DNA from: Actinomycetota bacterium
Lineage (GTDB): Bacteria; Actinomycetota; Actinomycetes; S36-B12; UBA5976
Assembly: GCA_947447095.1 (NCBI GenBank)
Contig: CANFIL010000063.1
Location: 1-7,221, forward strand
DNA: 7,221 nucleotides
Direction of reading: 5' to 3'
In this document: one piece after another, positions 1 through 5,299 of the stretch
Layout: the number at the start of each line of letters is the position of its first letter
Numbering within the stretch: the first letter of the stretch is position 1
The notes under the pieces: generated by a model
Database searches by the model: none
The model's input: only the letters and a program-made list of their open reading frames with translations
What the model was told of the DNA's origin: nothing
Position numbers and translations under genes: made by a program

Positions 1-994
1 CCTTGCGAAGGTTGTCTCCACACACGAAGAAATCAATTTCATTCGGGTATTCAGAAGATACGCGGATACGGCCAACAACAGTTGGGTCAGTATCGACAAC
101 ATCAATCGGCGTTGGGAATACCTTGTTCGCAGGATCATCGACTACAAGCACGCCTACTGCGTCAGCAAGCAATTCACGAACTTCATCGGCAGTAACTGGA
201 CGATCTAGAACTGCGTGAACTGCCAGCGAATGAGTTGTGACAACAGGTACACGAACACATGTTGCGTGAACCTTCAGATTTGGATCGCCAAGGATCTTGC
301 GTGACTCATTACGAACCTTAAGTTCTTCTGATGTGTAATCGTTTTCACTCAATGACCCAGCCCACGGAACAACGTTCATTGCAAGTGGAGCTGGGAAGGC
401 GCCGAGTTCAGTGATCTCGTTTCGAACATCCTTGGTATGGCTGCCCAGATCTTTGCCTGCAACTGCGTTGATCTGTTCATGCAAAGTGTCGATACCAGCT
501 TGACCAGCACCAGATGCGGCTTGGTAGGAAGCAACAACAAGTTCTTTCACCCCGAATGCTTCGCGCAGTGCACCAACAACAACGATCATCGAAAGCGTCG
601 TGCAGTTTGGATTGCTGATGATTCCCAGTGGGCGGTTCGCAACCTGATCTGAATTTACTTCTGGGACGACAAGTGGAACATCAGGGTTCATGCGGAAAGC
701 ACCTGAATTATCAACAGCGACAGCGCCATGCGCTGCAGCGATAGGTGCCCACTTTTCCGAAATTTCGTCTGGCACATCGAACATAGCAACATCGACGCCA
801 TCGAATGATTCTTCGGTCAGTTCTTCAACTACGACATCTTGGCCGCGAACCTGAAGTACCTTGCCAGCTGAACGAGCCGAAGCAAGCAACTTGATGTCGC
901 CCCACACGTCTGGACGAGTCGACAAAATGTCGAGCATGACTGTGCCGACTGCGCCGGTTGCGCCGACTACTGCAAGTGTTGGTTTCTTTGACAT
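1..994 (-). CDS. asd: Aspartate-semialdehyde dehydrogenase, C-terminus cut by window edge
   Basis: Catalyses NADPH-dependent reduction of beta-aspartyl phosphate to aspartate semialdehyde, the second step of the aspartate pathway (Lys, Thr, Met, diaminopimelate), in the cytosol. Reading down from ATG 994-992 gives 331 residues without a stop. The start MSKKPTLAVVGATGAVG is the NADP-binding Gly-rich motif. SNPNCTT places the catalytic Cys at 131, SYQAASGAG gives the Gln at 158, and CVRVPVVTTH gives Arg248 and His255. The spacings Cys-Gln (27) and Arg-His (7) match E. coli Asd. The segment MFDVPDE with DNSGAFR is typical of actinobacterial Asd. The last visible residues are DNLRK, so I estimate that only about 10-20 C-terminal residues are off the window. 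The start lies 2 bp after the ask stop with only a weak GGGA upstream, which suggests translational coupling to ask. Confidence 0.96.
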   Translation of the reverse strand, partial: MSKKPTLAVVGATGAVGTVMLDILSTRPDVWGDIKLLASARSAGKVLQVRGQDVVVEELTEESFDGVDVAMFDVPDEISEKWAPIAAAHGAVAVDNSGAFRMNPDVPLVVPEVNSDQVANRPLGIISNPNCTTLSMIVVVGALREAFGVKELVVASYQAASGAGQAGIDTLHEQINAVAGKDLGSHTKDVRNEITELGAFPAPLAMNVVPWAGSLSENDYTSEELKVRNESRKILGDPNLKVHATCVRVPVVTTHSLAVHAVLDRPVTADEVRELLADAVGVLVVDDPANKVFPTPIDVVDTDPTVVGRIRVSSEYPNEIDFFVCGDNLRK

Positions 995-996
995 GG

Positions 997-2295
997 TTAT
1001 CGTCCCGTTCCGCCGTAGACCACGGCTTCGCCATCGCTATCAAGACCGAATGCGGCGTGAATCGCTTGCACGGCAGCCTTTGCATCTTCGGCACGCGTTA
1101 CAACCGAGATACGAATTTCTGAGGTCGAAATCATTTCGACGTTTACTCCAGCATCAGCAATCGCTTTGAAGAAGGTTGCCGAAACGCCAGGATGTGAGCG
1201 CATTCCGGCGCCAACGAGAGAGATCTTTGCGATGTTTTCATCGGTTTCGATGTCTTCAAAGCCGATCTGAACTTGAGCTTTGCGCAACTGAAGTTCAGCC
1301 TTTGCTGACTCGGCAACTGGCACAGTGAAAGTAACGTCAGTCTTGCTTGATCCACTTGCTGAAACGTTTTGAACAATCATGTCCATGTTGATGCCAGCAT
1401 CAGCAACTGATTGGAAGATTGCGGCTGCGGTTCCTGGACGGTCTGGCACACCAACGACGGTGATCTTTGCATCCCCAAGATCGTGTGCGACTCCAGCGAT
1501 GATCGGCTGTTCCATAATTGCTCCTACTTTGGACAACTTTTCTAACTTGGACTGATCAGCCAAGTCAGCAATAACAAATGTGCCTTCTTTATCTGAGAAG
1601 GAAGAACGAACGTGAATTGGCACATCAAAACGTTTCGCGTATTCAACGCAACGAAGGTGAAGAACCTTTGCACCTGCTGCAGCTAGCTCCATCATTTCGT
1701 CATACGTGATGCGTGGAACCTGGCGTGCCTTTGGCACGATGCGTGGATCTGCAGAAAAGATGCCATCGACGTCTGTATAAATCTCACACACGTCTGCGTA
1801 AAGCGCTGCGGCCAAAGCAACTGCCGTCAGGTCAGAACCGCCGCGGCCAAGAGTCGTGATGTCTTTCGTATCTGCAGACACACCTTGGAAGCCAGCAACA
1901 ATTGGAATTGCATTTTCTGACAATGCTTGCTGAATGCGATCAGGTGTGACGTCAACGATGCGTGCCTTGCCGTGCGTTGAGTCAGTGATCAGACCGGCTT
2001 GGGAACCTGTGTATGAACGCGCTTCGTATCCGAGGTCGCTAATCGCCATTGCAAGAACAGCCATTGAAATGCGTTCGCCAGCAGTCAACAACATATCGAG
2101 TTCGCGGCCCGGCGGATTCGGCGAAACTTCGCGAGCTAGATCAAGAAGTTCGTCTGTTGTGTCACCCATTGCAGAAACGACAACGACAATTTGGTGTCCG
2201 GCGCGCTTAGTGTCAACGATGCGTTTTGCGACGCGCAGAATGCTTGAGGCATCTGCGACGGACGAACCACCGAACTTTGCTACAACGAGACCCAT
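997..2295 (-). CDS. ask: Aspartokinase, alpha subunit
   Basis: Phosphorylates aspartate to beta-aspartyl phosphate, the committed and usually feedback-controlled step of the aspartate pathway. The protein has 432 residues. An amino-acid kinase domain spans about 2-240, with KFGGSS at 7-12, LLTAGERIS at 69-77, GRGGSDLTA at 150-158 and YTDVDGIFSADPR at 173-185. Two ACT domains follow at about 276-340 and 355-425, and the C-terminus is EAVVYGGTGR. I chose ATG 2295 (MGLVVAKFGG) because the family starts there; an in-frame ATG at 2325 would add ten unrelated residues. The ACT region resembles Corynebacterium LysC, which is inhibited jointly by Lys and Thr; the same control here is inference. A well-placed internal start at 1515 predicts a separate beta subunit. 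Called lysC in some actinobacteria. It overlaps neither neighbour: recR ends 59 bp upstream and asd begins 2 bp downstream. Confidence 0.97.
   Translation of the reverse strand: MGLVVAKFGGSSVADASSILRVAKRIVDTKRAGHQIVVVVSAMGDTTDELLDLAREVSPNPPGRELDMLLTAGERISMAVLAMAISDLGYEARSYTGSQAGLITDSTHGKARIVDVTPDRIQQALSENAIPIVAGFQGVSADTKDITTLGRGGSDLTAVALAAALYADVCEIYTDVDGIFSADPRIVPKARQVPRITYDEMMELAAAGAKVLHLRCVEYAKRFDVPIHVRSSFSDKEGTFVIADLADQSKLEKLSKVGAIMEQPIIAGVAHDLGDAKITVVGVPDRPGTAAAIFQSVADAGINMDMIVQNVSASGSSKTDVTFTVPVAESAKAELQLRKAQVQIGFEDIETDENIAKISLVGAGMRSHPGVSATFFKAIADAGVNVEMISTSEIRISVVTRAEDAKAAVQAIHAAFGLDSDGEAVVYGGTGR
1513..1526 (-). promoter_or_regulatory. Internal Shine-Dalgarno and ATG for aspartokinase beta subunit
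   Basis: Inside ask, the minus strand reads TAGGAG (1526-1521), five bases, then ATG (1515-1513), in frame with the gene at Met261. Translation from here gives MEQPIIAGVAHD and 172 residues ending at the ask stop, which is only the ACT regulatory region. In Corynebacterium glutamicum the beta subunit starts at the equivalent Met (MEEAVLTGVA) and also has 172 residues. The Shine-Dalgarno here is stronger than the one before the full-length start. This supports an alpha2-beta2 enzyme made from one gene; the match is by eye and from memory of the family. Confidence 0.8.
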
Positions 2296-2303
2296 AACGC
2301 CTA

Positions 2304-2309
2304 ATTCTA
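2304..2309 (-). promoter_or_regulatory. Candidate -10 box for ask-asd
   Basis: The minus strand has TAGAAT eight bases before the ask ATG, in the 59-bp gap after recR. It matches the actinobacterial TANNNT -10 pattern and would place transcription initiation within a few bases of the start codon. No convincing -35 hexamer is visible at 16-18 bp. The sequence TTAGGCG between box and ATG is only a weak Shine-Dalgarno. ask-asd could instead be read only through from dnaX-recR. Confidence 0.4.
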
Positions 2310-2354
2310 AAGGCAGTCTCACCATCAGGACATTTCGTCCAAATAATGGAACAG

Positions 2355-2963
2355 CTATGGGCTTACTTGGCGCCGGCCTTCGAGGGCTCGCCCGAGCGTA
2401 ATTTCATCTGCATATTCCAGATCGCCGCCAACGGGTAGGCCACTGGCCAGGCGAGTGACCTTTATTCCTAAAGGCGAAATCATGCGCGTTAAGTACGTTG
2501 CGGTGGCTTCACCCTCGAGATTGGGGTTGGTAGCCAAGATGATTTCTTGGACTGCCCCATCTGACAGGCGCTTGAGCAATTCGGCAACACGAAGGTCATC
2601 AGGACCGATTCCATCAATCGGATTTATCGCACCACCAAGTACGTGATAGCGACCCCGGAATTCGCGAGTACGTTCTACGGCTAGAACATCTTTGGGTTCT
2701 TCGACTACGCAAATGACAGCTTGGTCGCGACGAACGTCGTTACAAATGCGACAGGTATCTGCCGAGGCGACATTGAAGCAGGCATTACAGAAGCGAACTT
2801 TCTCGTTTACTTCCTGCAACAGGACGCCGAGTCGTTTGACGTCTTCGGAATCTGCATTTAATAAATGAAATGCAATGCGAGATGCACCTTTAGGACCTAC
2901 GCCTGGAAGCCGTGCAAATTCTTCGATCAAGTCCTGCACGATTCCCTCGTACATGCTTGTCAT
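2355..2963 (-). CDS. recR: Recombination mediator protein RecR
   Basis: RecR works with RecO (and RecF) to load RecA on single-stranded gaps during recombinational repair. The product has 202 residues, close to the usual ~200. Domains in order: a helix-hairpin-helix at about 18-34 (LPGVGPKGASRIAFH), a zinc-binding Cys4 cluster with Cys59, Cys62, Cys71 and Cys74, a Toprim domain beginning VICVVEEPKDVLAVE (83-97) with NPNLEGEATATYL at 146-158, and the conserved C-terminal segment LASGLPVGGDLEYADE. ATG 2963 overlaps the dnaX stop as ATGA, implying translational coupling. ATG 2954 (MYEG, the commonest family N-terminus) is the alternative and would remove three residues; neither has a strong Shine-Dalgarno. 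The dnaX-recR pairing is widespread in bacteria. Confidence 0.96.
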   Translation of the reverse strand: MTSMYEGIVQDLIEEFARLPGVGPKGASRIAFHLLNADSEDVKRLGVLLQEVNEKVRFCNACFNVASADTCRICNDVRRDQAVICVVEEPKDVLAVERTREFRGRYHVLGGAINPIDGIGPDDLRVAELLKRLSDGAVQEIILATNPNLEGEATATYLTRMISPLGIKVTRLASGLPVGGDLEYADEITLGRALEGRRQVSP

Positions 2964-4801
2964 ACTTCGCGTGGACTTTCACTAATTACGGTTGCGCCGA
3001 AGGCTTGGGCAACCATGTCGATTGTTGAAACTTGCGCCATCACTTCGTCGTCAGGAGCTGCATCACCAGTGTCGACTGCTTCGGCTTCACGCTTTTTTGC
3101 TGGAGGTAACGCAGCGCTTGGATCAAGTTGCGGATCAATCTGTACTCGAACGCCAAACAACTCTTGGATGACATCACGCAATATTTCAAGACGCCCGCCA
3201 GCAATAGCGTTCTTCATTTGCCCAGCCTGCTTATACGCAATCGCTATGACGCCATTACTCACAGAGATCGGAACCGTATCTTGAACTGCCATTCCGGTAA
3301 CGGGGCTTTTGGCCTTCATTGTGTTTACAACAAGTGTCCAATTCTTGCGAAGTGCATCAATATCCAAATCACCAGAAATTGTTGTCGGTGTCGCAGCAAC
3401 TTGTTCTGCTTCCTCTTGCGCAGCGACTTTCGCAGCTCCAACTACCTCGGATGGTTTGCGAGGTGCAGGTGCGCCTGGCTTACGCGATGTCATTGGAGCA
3501 GCAGCCGGCTTTGATTCCACAACTGCAGGACGGTCGTCTTCGATGGCTGGAGGTGCCACTGGTGCGCTCACTGGTGCAGCAGAAGGGGCTGGGGCAGCAA
3601 TGGATTCTTCTTGCGCCCGTTGACGAACAACGCTTGGCCGAACCGAAGGAGCGACGCCGCCCTGTTCAAGTTTGGTAATGCGCTCTGCCAAATCTGATGT
3701 CACTTCATTTGTCACCAAACGTGCAACCAATAACTCAAGCTGCAATCTTGGGGCAGAGGCGCCACGAAGTTCAGACAGTCCAGCGCTCACAAGATCAGCA
3801 ACCCGCACAAGTTGGGCCGGAGTAAAGAGCTGTGCTTGCTTTTCCAAATCTGCAATTTGTTCTGCAGGCAAATCAAACAAGCCCGACTGCGTTGCATCAG
3901 GAACTTGTTTGACAACAACCAGGTCGCGCAGACGCTCGAGTAGATCCGTTGCGAATCGGCGAGGTTCGTGTCCTGACGAAACAATCTGGTCAATCAAAGT
4001 GAATAGCGCGGCGCCGTCACCAGATGCAATCGCATCGATGACCTGACTCAAGATCACTTCATCTGTGAAACCAAGTTGCGCGACTGTCTCGGTGTACGTG
4101 ATACCTGCATCGCTAGTGCCCGCAATGATCTGGCCAAGAACCGAAAGTGAGTCGCGAACGGAACCAGCACCAGCACGTGCGATCAAAGCAAGCGCTGCGG
4201 ATTCGGCAGGAATTCCTTCGAGTTCACACATGCGTGCAAGGTGTTCTTGCAGCCCTTTAGCCGAGACCAATCGAAATGGGTAATGGTGAGTACGTGAACG
4301 CAGAGTCGGAATGATTTTGTCTGGTTCGGTCGTCGCAAAAATAAATTTCAGATGCGGTGGCGGCTCTTCGACAAGTTTGAGCAAAACGTTAAATGCATCT
4401 TTTGTGAGCTGGTGTGCCTCGTCGATGATGTAGACCTTGAAGCGCGACGACACCGGTGCATAGATCGCGCGTTCCCGAAGCTCTTTCGCATCGTCAATGC
4501 CGCGGTATGTTGCAGCGTCAATTTCGATTACGTCAATTGAGCCGGGACCGTTAGGAGCCAGATCGATGCACGACTGGCAAACACCACATGGAGTCGGTGT
4601 TGGGCCTTGTTCGCAGTTGATTGAACGAGCCATAATGCGCGCCGATGATGTCTTGCCGCAACCACGGGGTCCTGTGAATAGATAAGCGTGATGAATCCGG
4701 TCGCTCTCGAGTGCACGCGCTAAAGGTGCTGTGACGTGGTCTTGCCCAATAACGTCTGCGAATTGCGCAGGGCGGTATTTGCGGTAAAGAGCCAACGACA
4801 T
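2960..4801 (-). CDS. dnaX: DNA polymerase III subunit gamma/tau
   Basis: ATPase of the clamp loader, which opens the sliding clamp and, as tau, bridges the polymerase cores and helicase at the fork. The product has 613 residues. Domain I/II AAA+: LYRKYRP N-terminus, Walker A GPRGCGKT at 44-51, zinc Cys63, Cys72, Cys75 and Cys78, Walker B IIDEAH at 125-130, sensor 1 ATTE at 157-160, RSR arginine finger at 168-170, and sensor 2 GSVRDSL at 213-219. A collar domain runs to about 380, followed by an Ala/Pro-rich linker (about 383-475), a folded C-domain (about 478-553) and an acidic tail. Start ATG 4801 matches the family's N-terminus, with GGAAG only two bases upstream. Codons 568-570 form the slippery sequence A AAA AAG, which could yield a 571-residue short form. 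It lies 70 bp downstream of ffs and overlaps recR by 4 bp. Confidence 0.97.
   Translation of the reverse strand: MSLALYRKYRPAQFADVIGQDHVTAPLARALESDRIHHAYLFTGPRGCGKTSSARIMARSINCEQGPTPTPCGVCQSCIDLAPNGPGSIDVIEIDAATYRGIDDAKELRERAIYAPVSSRFKVYIIDEAHQLTKDAFNVLLKLVEEPPPHLKFIFATTEPDKIIPTLRSRTHHYPFRLVSAKGLQEHLARMCELEGIPAESAALALIARAGAGSVRDSLSVLGQIIAGTSDAGITYTETVAQLGFTDEVILSQVIDAIASGDGAALFTLIDQIVSSGHEPRRFATDLLERLRDLVVVKQVPDATQSGLFDLPAEQIADLEKQAQLFTPAQLVRVADLVSAGLSELRGASAPRLQLELLVARLVTNEVTSDLAERITKLEQGGVAPSVRPSVVRQRAQEESIAAPAPSAAPVSAPVAPPAIEDDRPAVVESKPAAAPMTSRKPGAPAPRKPSEVVGAAKVAAQEEAEQVAATPTTISGDLDIDALRKNWTLVVNTMKAKSPVTGMAVQDTVPISVSNGVIAIAYKQAGQMKNAIAGGRLEILRDVIQELFGVRVQIDPQLDPSAALPPAKKREAEAVDTGDAAPDDEVMAQVSTIDMVAQAFGATVISESPREV
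3087..3098 (-). other. Candidate -1 ribosomal frameshift site in dnaX
   Basis: On the minus strand the zero frame reads GCA AAA AAG CGT GAA at codons 568-572, so the heptamer A AAA AAG occupies 3098-3092. This is the same heptamer, in the same phase, as the E. coli dnaX site. After a -1 slip the next codons are GCG TGA, so translation stops one residue later, as in E. coli (GAG TGA). The product would be 571 residues, lacking the last 43 residues of the full-length form. Unlike E. coli there is no upstream Shine-Dalgarno stimulator, and downstream I find only weak pairing (GTCG with CGAC). Confidence 0.45.
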
Positions 4802-4808
4802 ATCTTCC

Positions 4809-4814
4809 AGAGTA
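4809..4814 (-). promoter_or_regulatory. Candidate -10 box for dnaX
   Basis: The minus strand has TACTCT ending seven bases before the dnaX ATG, fitting TANNNT and an initiation point at or next to the start codon. The sequence between, GGAAGAT, could instead act as a closely spaced Shine-Dalgarno on a transcript that begins further up, for example at ffs. No good -35 hexamer is visible. Confidence 0.35.
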
Positions 4815-4817
4815 GTC

Positions 4818-4830
4818 GGTCACTCTGACC
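4818..4830. promoter_or_regulatory. Perfect 5-3-5 palindrome upstream of dnaX
   Basis: GGTCA-CTC-TGACC is a perfect inverted repeat with half-sites 5 bp long and a 3-bp centre, 17 bp before the dnaX start and directly upstream of the candidate -10 box. The placement is typical of an operator in the promoter spacer, but a site this short also occurs by chance, and I cannot name a regulator. No SOS-type (LexA) box is visible here. Confidence 0.25.
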
Positions 4831-4869
4831 CAAGTGGCGTGGAGATAAGGCAAAGCTCGAATCACGAAA

Positions 4870-4958
4870 GGACCCCTCGCGCACCCGTTAGAGCCCGTTT
4901 ATCCTTGCTGCCTTCCGGCCCTGGGGAGGTTCACAGGGTAACGCCACGCGAGGGGCTG
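4870..4958 (-). ncRNA. ffs: Small bacterial signal recognition particle RNA (4.5S-like)
   Basis: RNA scaffold of the SRP. It binds Ffh and targets nascent membrane and secreted proteins to FtsY at the membrane. The minus strand carries the universal apical domain: GTGAACCTCCCCAGGGCC, the GGAA tetraloop (4916-4913) and GGCAGCAAGG. The ends are closed by a 9-bp helix, CCCCTCGCG (4955-4947) with CGCGAGGGG (4881-4873), and ACCC (4939-4936) pairs with GGGT (4886-4883). The length of just under 90 nt fits the short, Alu-lacking bacterial form. Exact ends are estimated from the terminal helix and the -10 box upstream. No U-rich terminator follows, so read-through into dnaX, 70 bp away, is possible. 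ffs next to dnaX recurs in actinobacteria. Confidence 0.93.
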
Positions 4959-4963
4959 GGTTA

Positions 4964-4969
4964 AGTCTA
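4964..4969 (-). promoter_or_regulatory. Candidate -10 box of ffs
   Basis: The minus strand has TAGACT, placing the start of transcription near 4957, exactly where the terminal helix of the SRP RNA begins. A -35-like AAATTG lies 17 bp upstream. The positional agreement with the RNA's 5' end is the main support. Confidence 0.5.
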
Positions 4970-5007
4970 AGGCTTTGGCCGGTTCGCAATTTTCCTGTGA
5001 TTACGGG

Positions 5008-5013
5008 TAACCT
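5008..5013 (+). promoter_or_regulatory. Candidate -10 box of tRNA-Ser
   Basis: TAACCT lies nine bases before the first base of the tRNA and fits TANNNT. A poor -35 candidate (TTCGCA, 4983-4988) is 19 bp upstream. The ffs and tRNA promoters would be divergent within about 65 bp. Confidence 0.3.
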
Positions 5014-5022
5014 TGCGGTTCT

Positions 5023-5110
5023 GGAGGATTCGCCTAGTGGCCTATGGCGCTCGCTTGGAAAGCGGGTTGGGTGCAAGCCCTCAGGGGTTCAAATCCCCTA
5101 TCCTCCGCCA
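5023..5110 (+). tRNA. tRNA-Ser, anticodon GGA
   Basis: 88-nt serine tRNA reading UCC and UCU codons. The acceptor stem GGAGGAT (5023-5029) pairs fully with ATCCTCC (5100-5106). The D stem is GCC/GGC. The anticodon stem CTCGC/GCGGG encloses loop TTGGAAA, with anticodon GGA at 5057-5059. The long class II variable arm (about 5067-5082) has a GGG/CCC stem, as expected for serine. The T arm is AGGGG-TTCAAAT-CCCCT (5083-5099). The discriminator G5107 and an encoded CCA (5108-5110) complete it. The last T-loop base through CC is repeated exactly 176 bp downstream. Confidence 0.97.
5094..5109 (+). repeat. Direct repeat copy 1: 3' end of tRNA-Ser
   Basis: TCCCCTATCCTCCGCC is the last T-loop base, 3' T stem, 3' acceptor strand, discriminator and CC of the tRNA. 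The same 16 bases recur exactly at 5270-5285. tRNA 3' ends are classic attachment sites of tyrosine-recombinase elements, so the pair looks like attL/attR, although only 160 bp lie between. Confidence 0.8.
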
Positions 5111-5113
5111 TCT

Positions 5114-5143
5114 CAATGGGCACATCCAAAGATGTGTCCATTG
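5114..5143 (+). terminator. Perfect 13-bp hairpin after tRNA-Ser
   Basis: CAATGGGCACATC (5114-5126) pairs with GATGTGTCCATTG (5131-5143) around a CAAA loop; all 13 pairs form, one of them G-U. It begins four bases after the CCA end, so it is most likely the transcription stop or 3' processing barrier of the tRNA. The usual T-tract is absent (GCTATAT follows). U-less stem terminators have been proposed in actinobacteria, but function here is inferred from position. Confidence 0.6.
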
Positions 5144-5159
5144 GCTATATGGAGGGAAC

Positions 5160-5204
5160 ATGATTTGGGAGCCGAGCGCAGGTACATCTACCCGCGCAAC
5201 TTGA
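5160..5204 (+). CDS. Possible 14-codon small ORF
   Basis: ATG 5160 opens a short frame encoding MIWEPSAGTSTRAT, stopped by TGA at 5202-5204, and is preceded by GGAGGG (5151-5156), a strong Shine-Dalgarno though only 3-4 bases from the ATG. No family is recognised and no membrane segment or motif is present. It could be a leader peptide for the VOC gene 96 bp downstream, a remnant of an inserted element, or chance, since GGAGGG is also half of a potential helix with 5277-5282. Confidence 0.2.
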   Translation: MIWEPSAGTSTRAT

Positions 5205-5269
5205 GGCGCTCGGAAGAGGAAATAGTTACCGCGCGCTCTGCGCTCTAACGAAATTGAGAAAGCGACGGC

Positions 5270-5285
5270 TCCCCTATCCTCCGCC
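5270..5285 (+). repeat. Direct repeat copy 2: displaced tRNA-Ser 3' end
   Basis: Exact second copy of TCCCCTATCCTCCGCC. Identity ends on both sides (C instead of A before, T instead of A after). No matching 5' acceptor or T-arm half lies at the expected distance upstream, so this is not a second complete tRNA. It sits immediately upstream of the VOC gene's candidate -10 box. Confidence 0.8.
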
Positions 5286-5287
5286 TC

Positions 5288-5293
5288 TATATT
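5288..5293 (+). promoter_or_regulatory. Candidate -10 box of a leaderless VOC transcript
   Basis: TATATT ends six bases before the VOC ATG (5300), with no Shine-Dalgarno between (CATTCC). The usual spacing from -10 to initiation would put +1 on or beside the A of ATG, as in leaderless actinobacterial mRNAs. The second tRNA repeat ends two bases upstream of this box, so it occupies the promoter spacer. Confidence 0.5.
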
Positions 5294-5299
5294 CATTCC

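Larger units (their letters stand above)
5151..5285 (+). ncRNA. Possible structured RNA in the tRNA-VOC spacer
   Basis: This 135-bp non-coding stretch contains nested complementary segments that can be drawn as one branched fold. GGAGG (5151-5155) pairs with CCTCC (5278-5282). GGGAGCCG (5167-5174) pairs with CGGCTCCC (5266-5273). Inside, AGCGC (5175-5179) pairs with GCGCT (5206-5210) over a GGTA/TACC hairpin (5181-5192). GTTA (5225-5228) pairs with TAAC (5246-5249) around GCGC/GCGC. CCGAGCGC/GCGCTCGG (5172-5179/5206-5213) is an alternative 8-bp helix that competes with the closing one. It matches no RNA family I recognise. The fold was drawn by hand, without energies or covariation. Confidence 0.3.

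Noticed and set aside
2295..2325. Longer aspartokinase start at ATG 2325
   Set aside because: Adds MVRLPLELGV, which is not part of the family; homologues start at MGLVV or MALVV.
2296..2354. Lysine riboswitch upstream of ask
   Set aside because: The gap is 59 bp, far too short for a lysine riboswitch, and shows only a small GGAC/GTCC inverted repeat.
1934..2401. 155-codon plus-strand open frame opposite ask and the recR end
   Set aside because: Serine/arginine/threonine-rich shadow of the ask coding strand with no recognisable domain.
3309..3623. Plus-strand Ala/Gly-rich open frames opposite the dnaX linker
   Set aside because: Produced by the repetitive Ala/Pro codons of the DnaX linker read in antisense.
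3360..3660. Ala/Pro-rich stretch in dnaX as a tandem DNA repeat
   Set aside because: Low-complexity protein composition without a regular repeat unit; normal for DnaX linkers.
4551..4865. 104-codon minus-strand frame overlapping the dnaX start
   Set aside because: Out of frame with dnaX, whose AAA+ motifs are unmistakable; contains no motif.
5199..5286. Second, tandem tRNA-Ser ending at the downstream repeat
   Set aside because: Only the 3' acceptor and 3' T-stem strands are present; there is no AGGGG-TTCAAAT half, no anticodon arm and no CCA (CCT instead).
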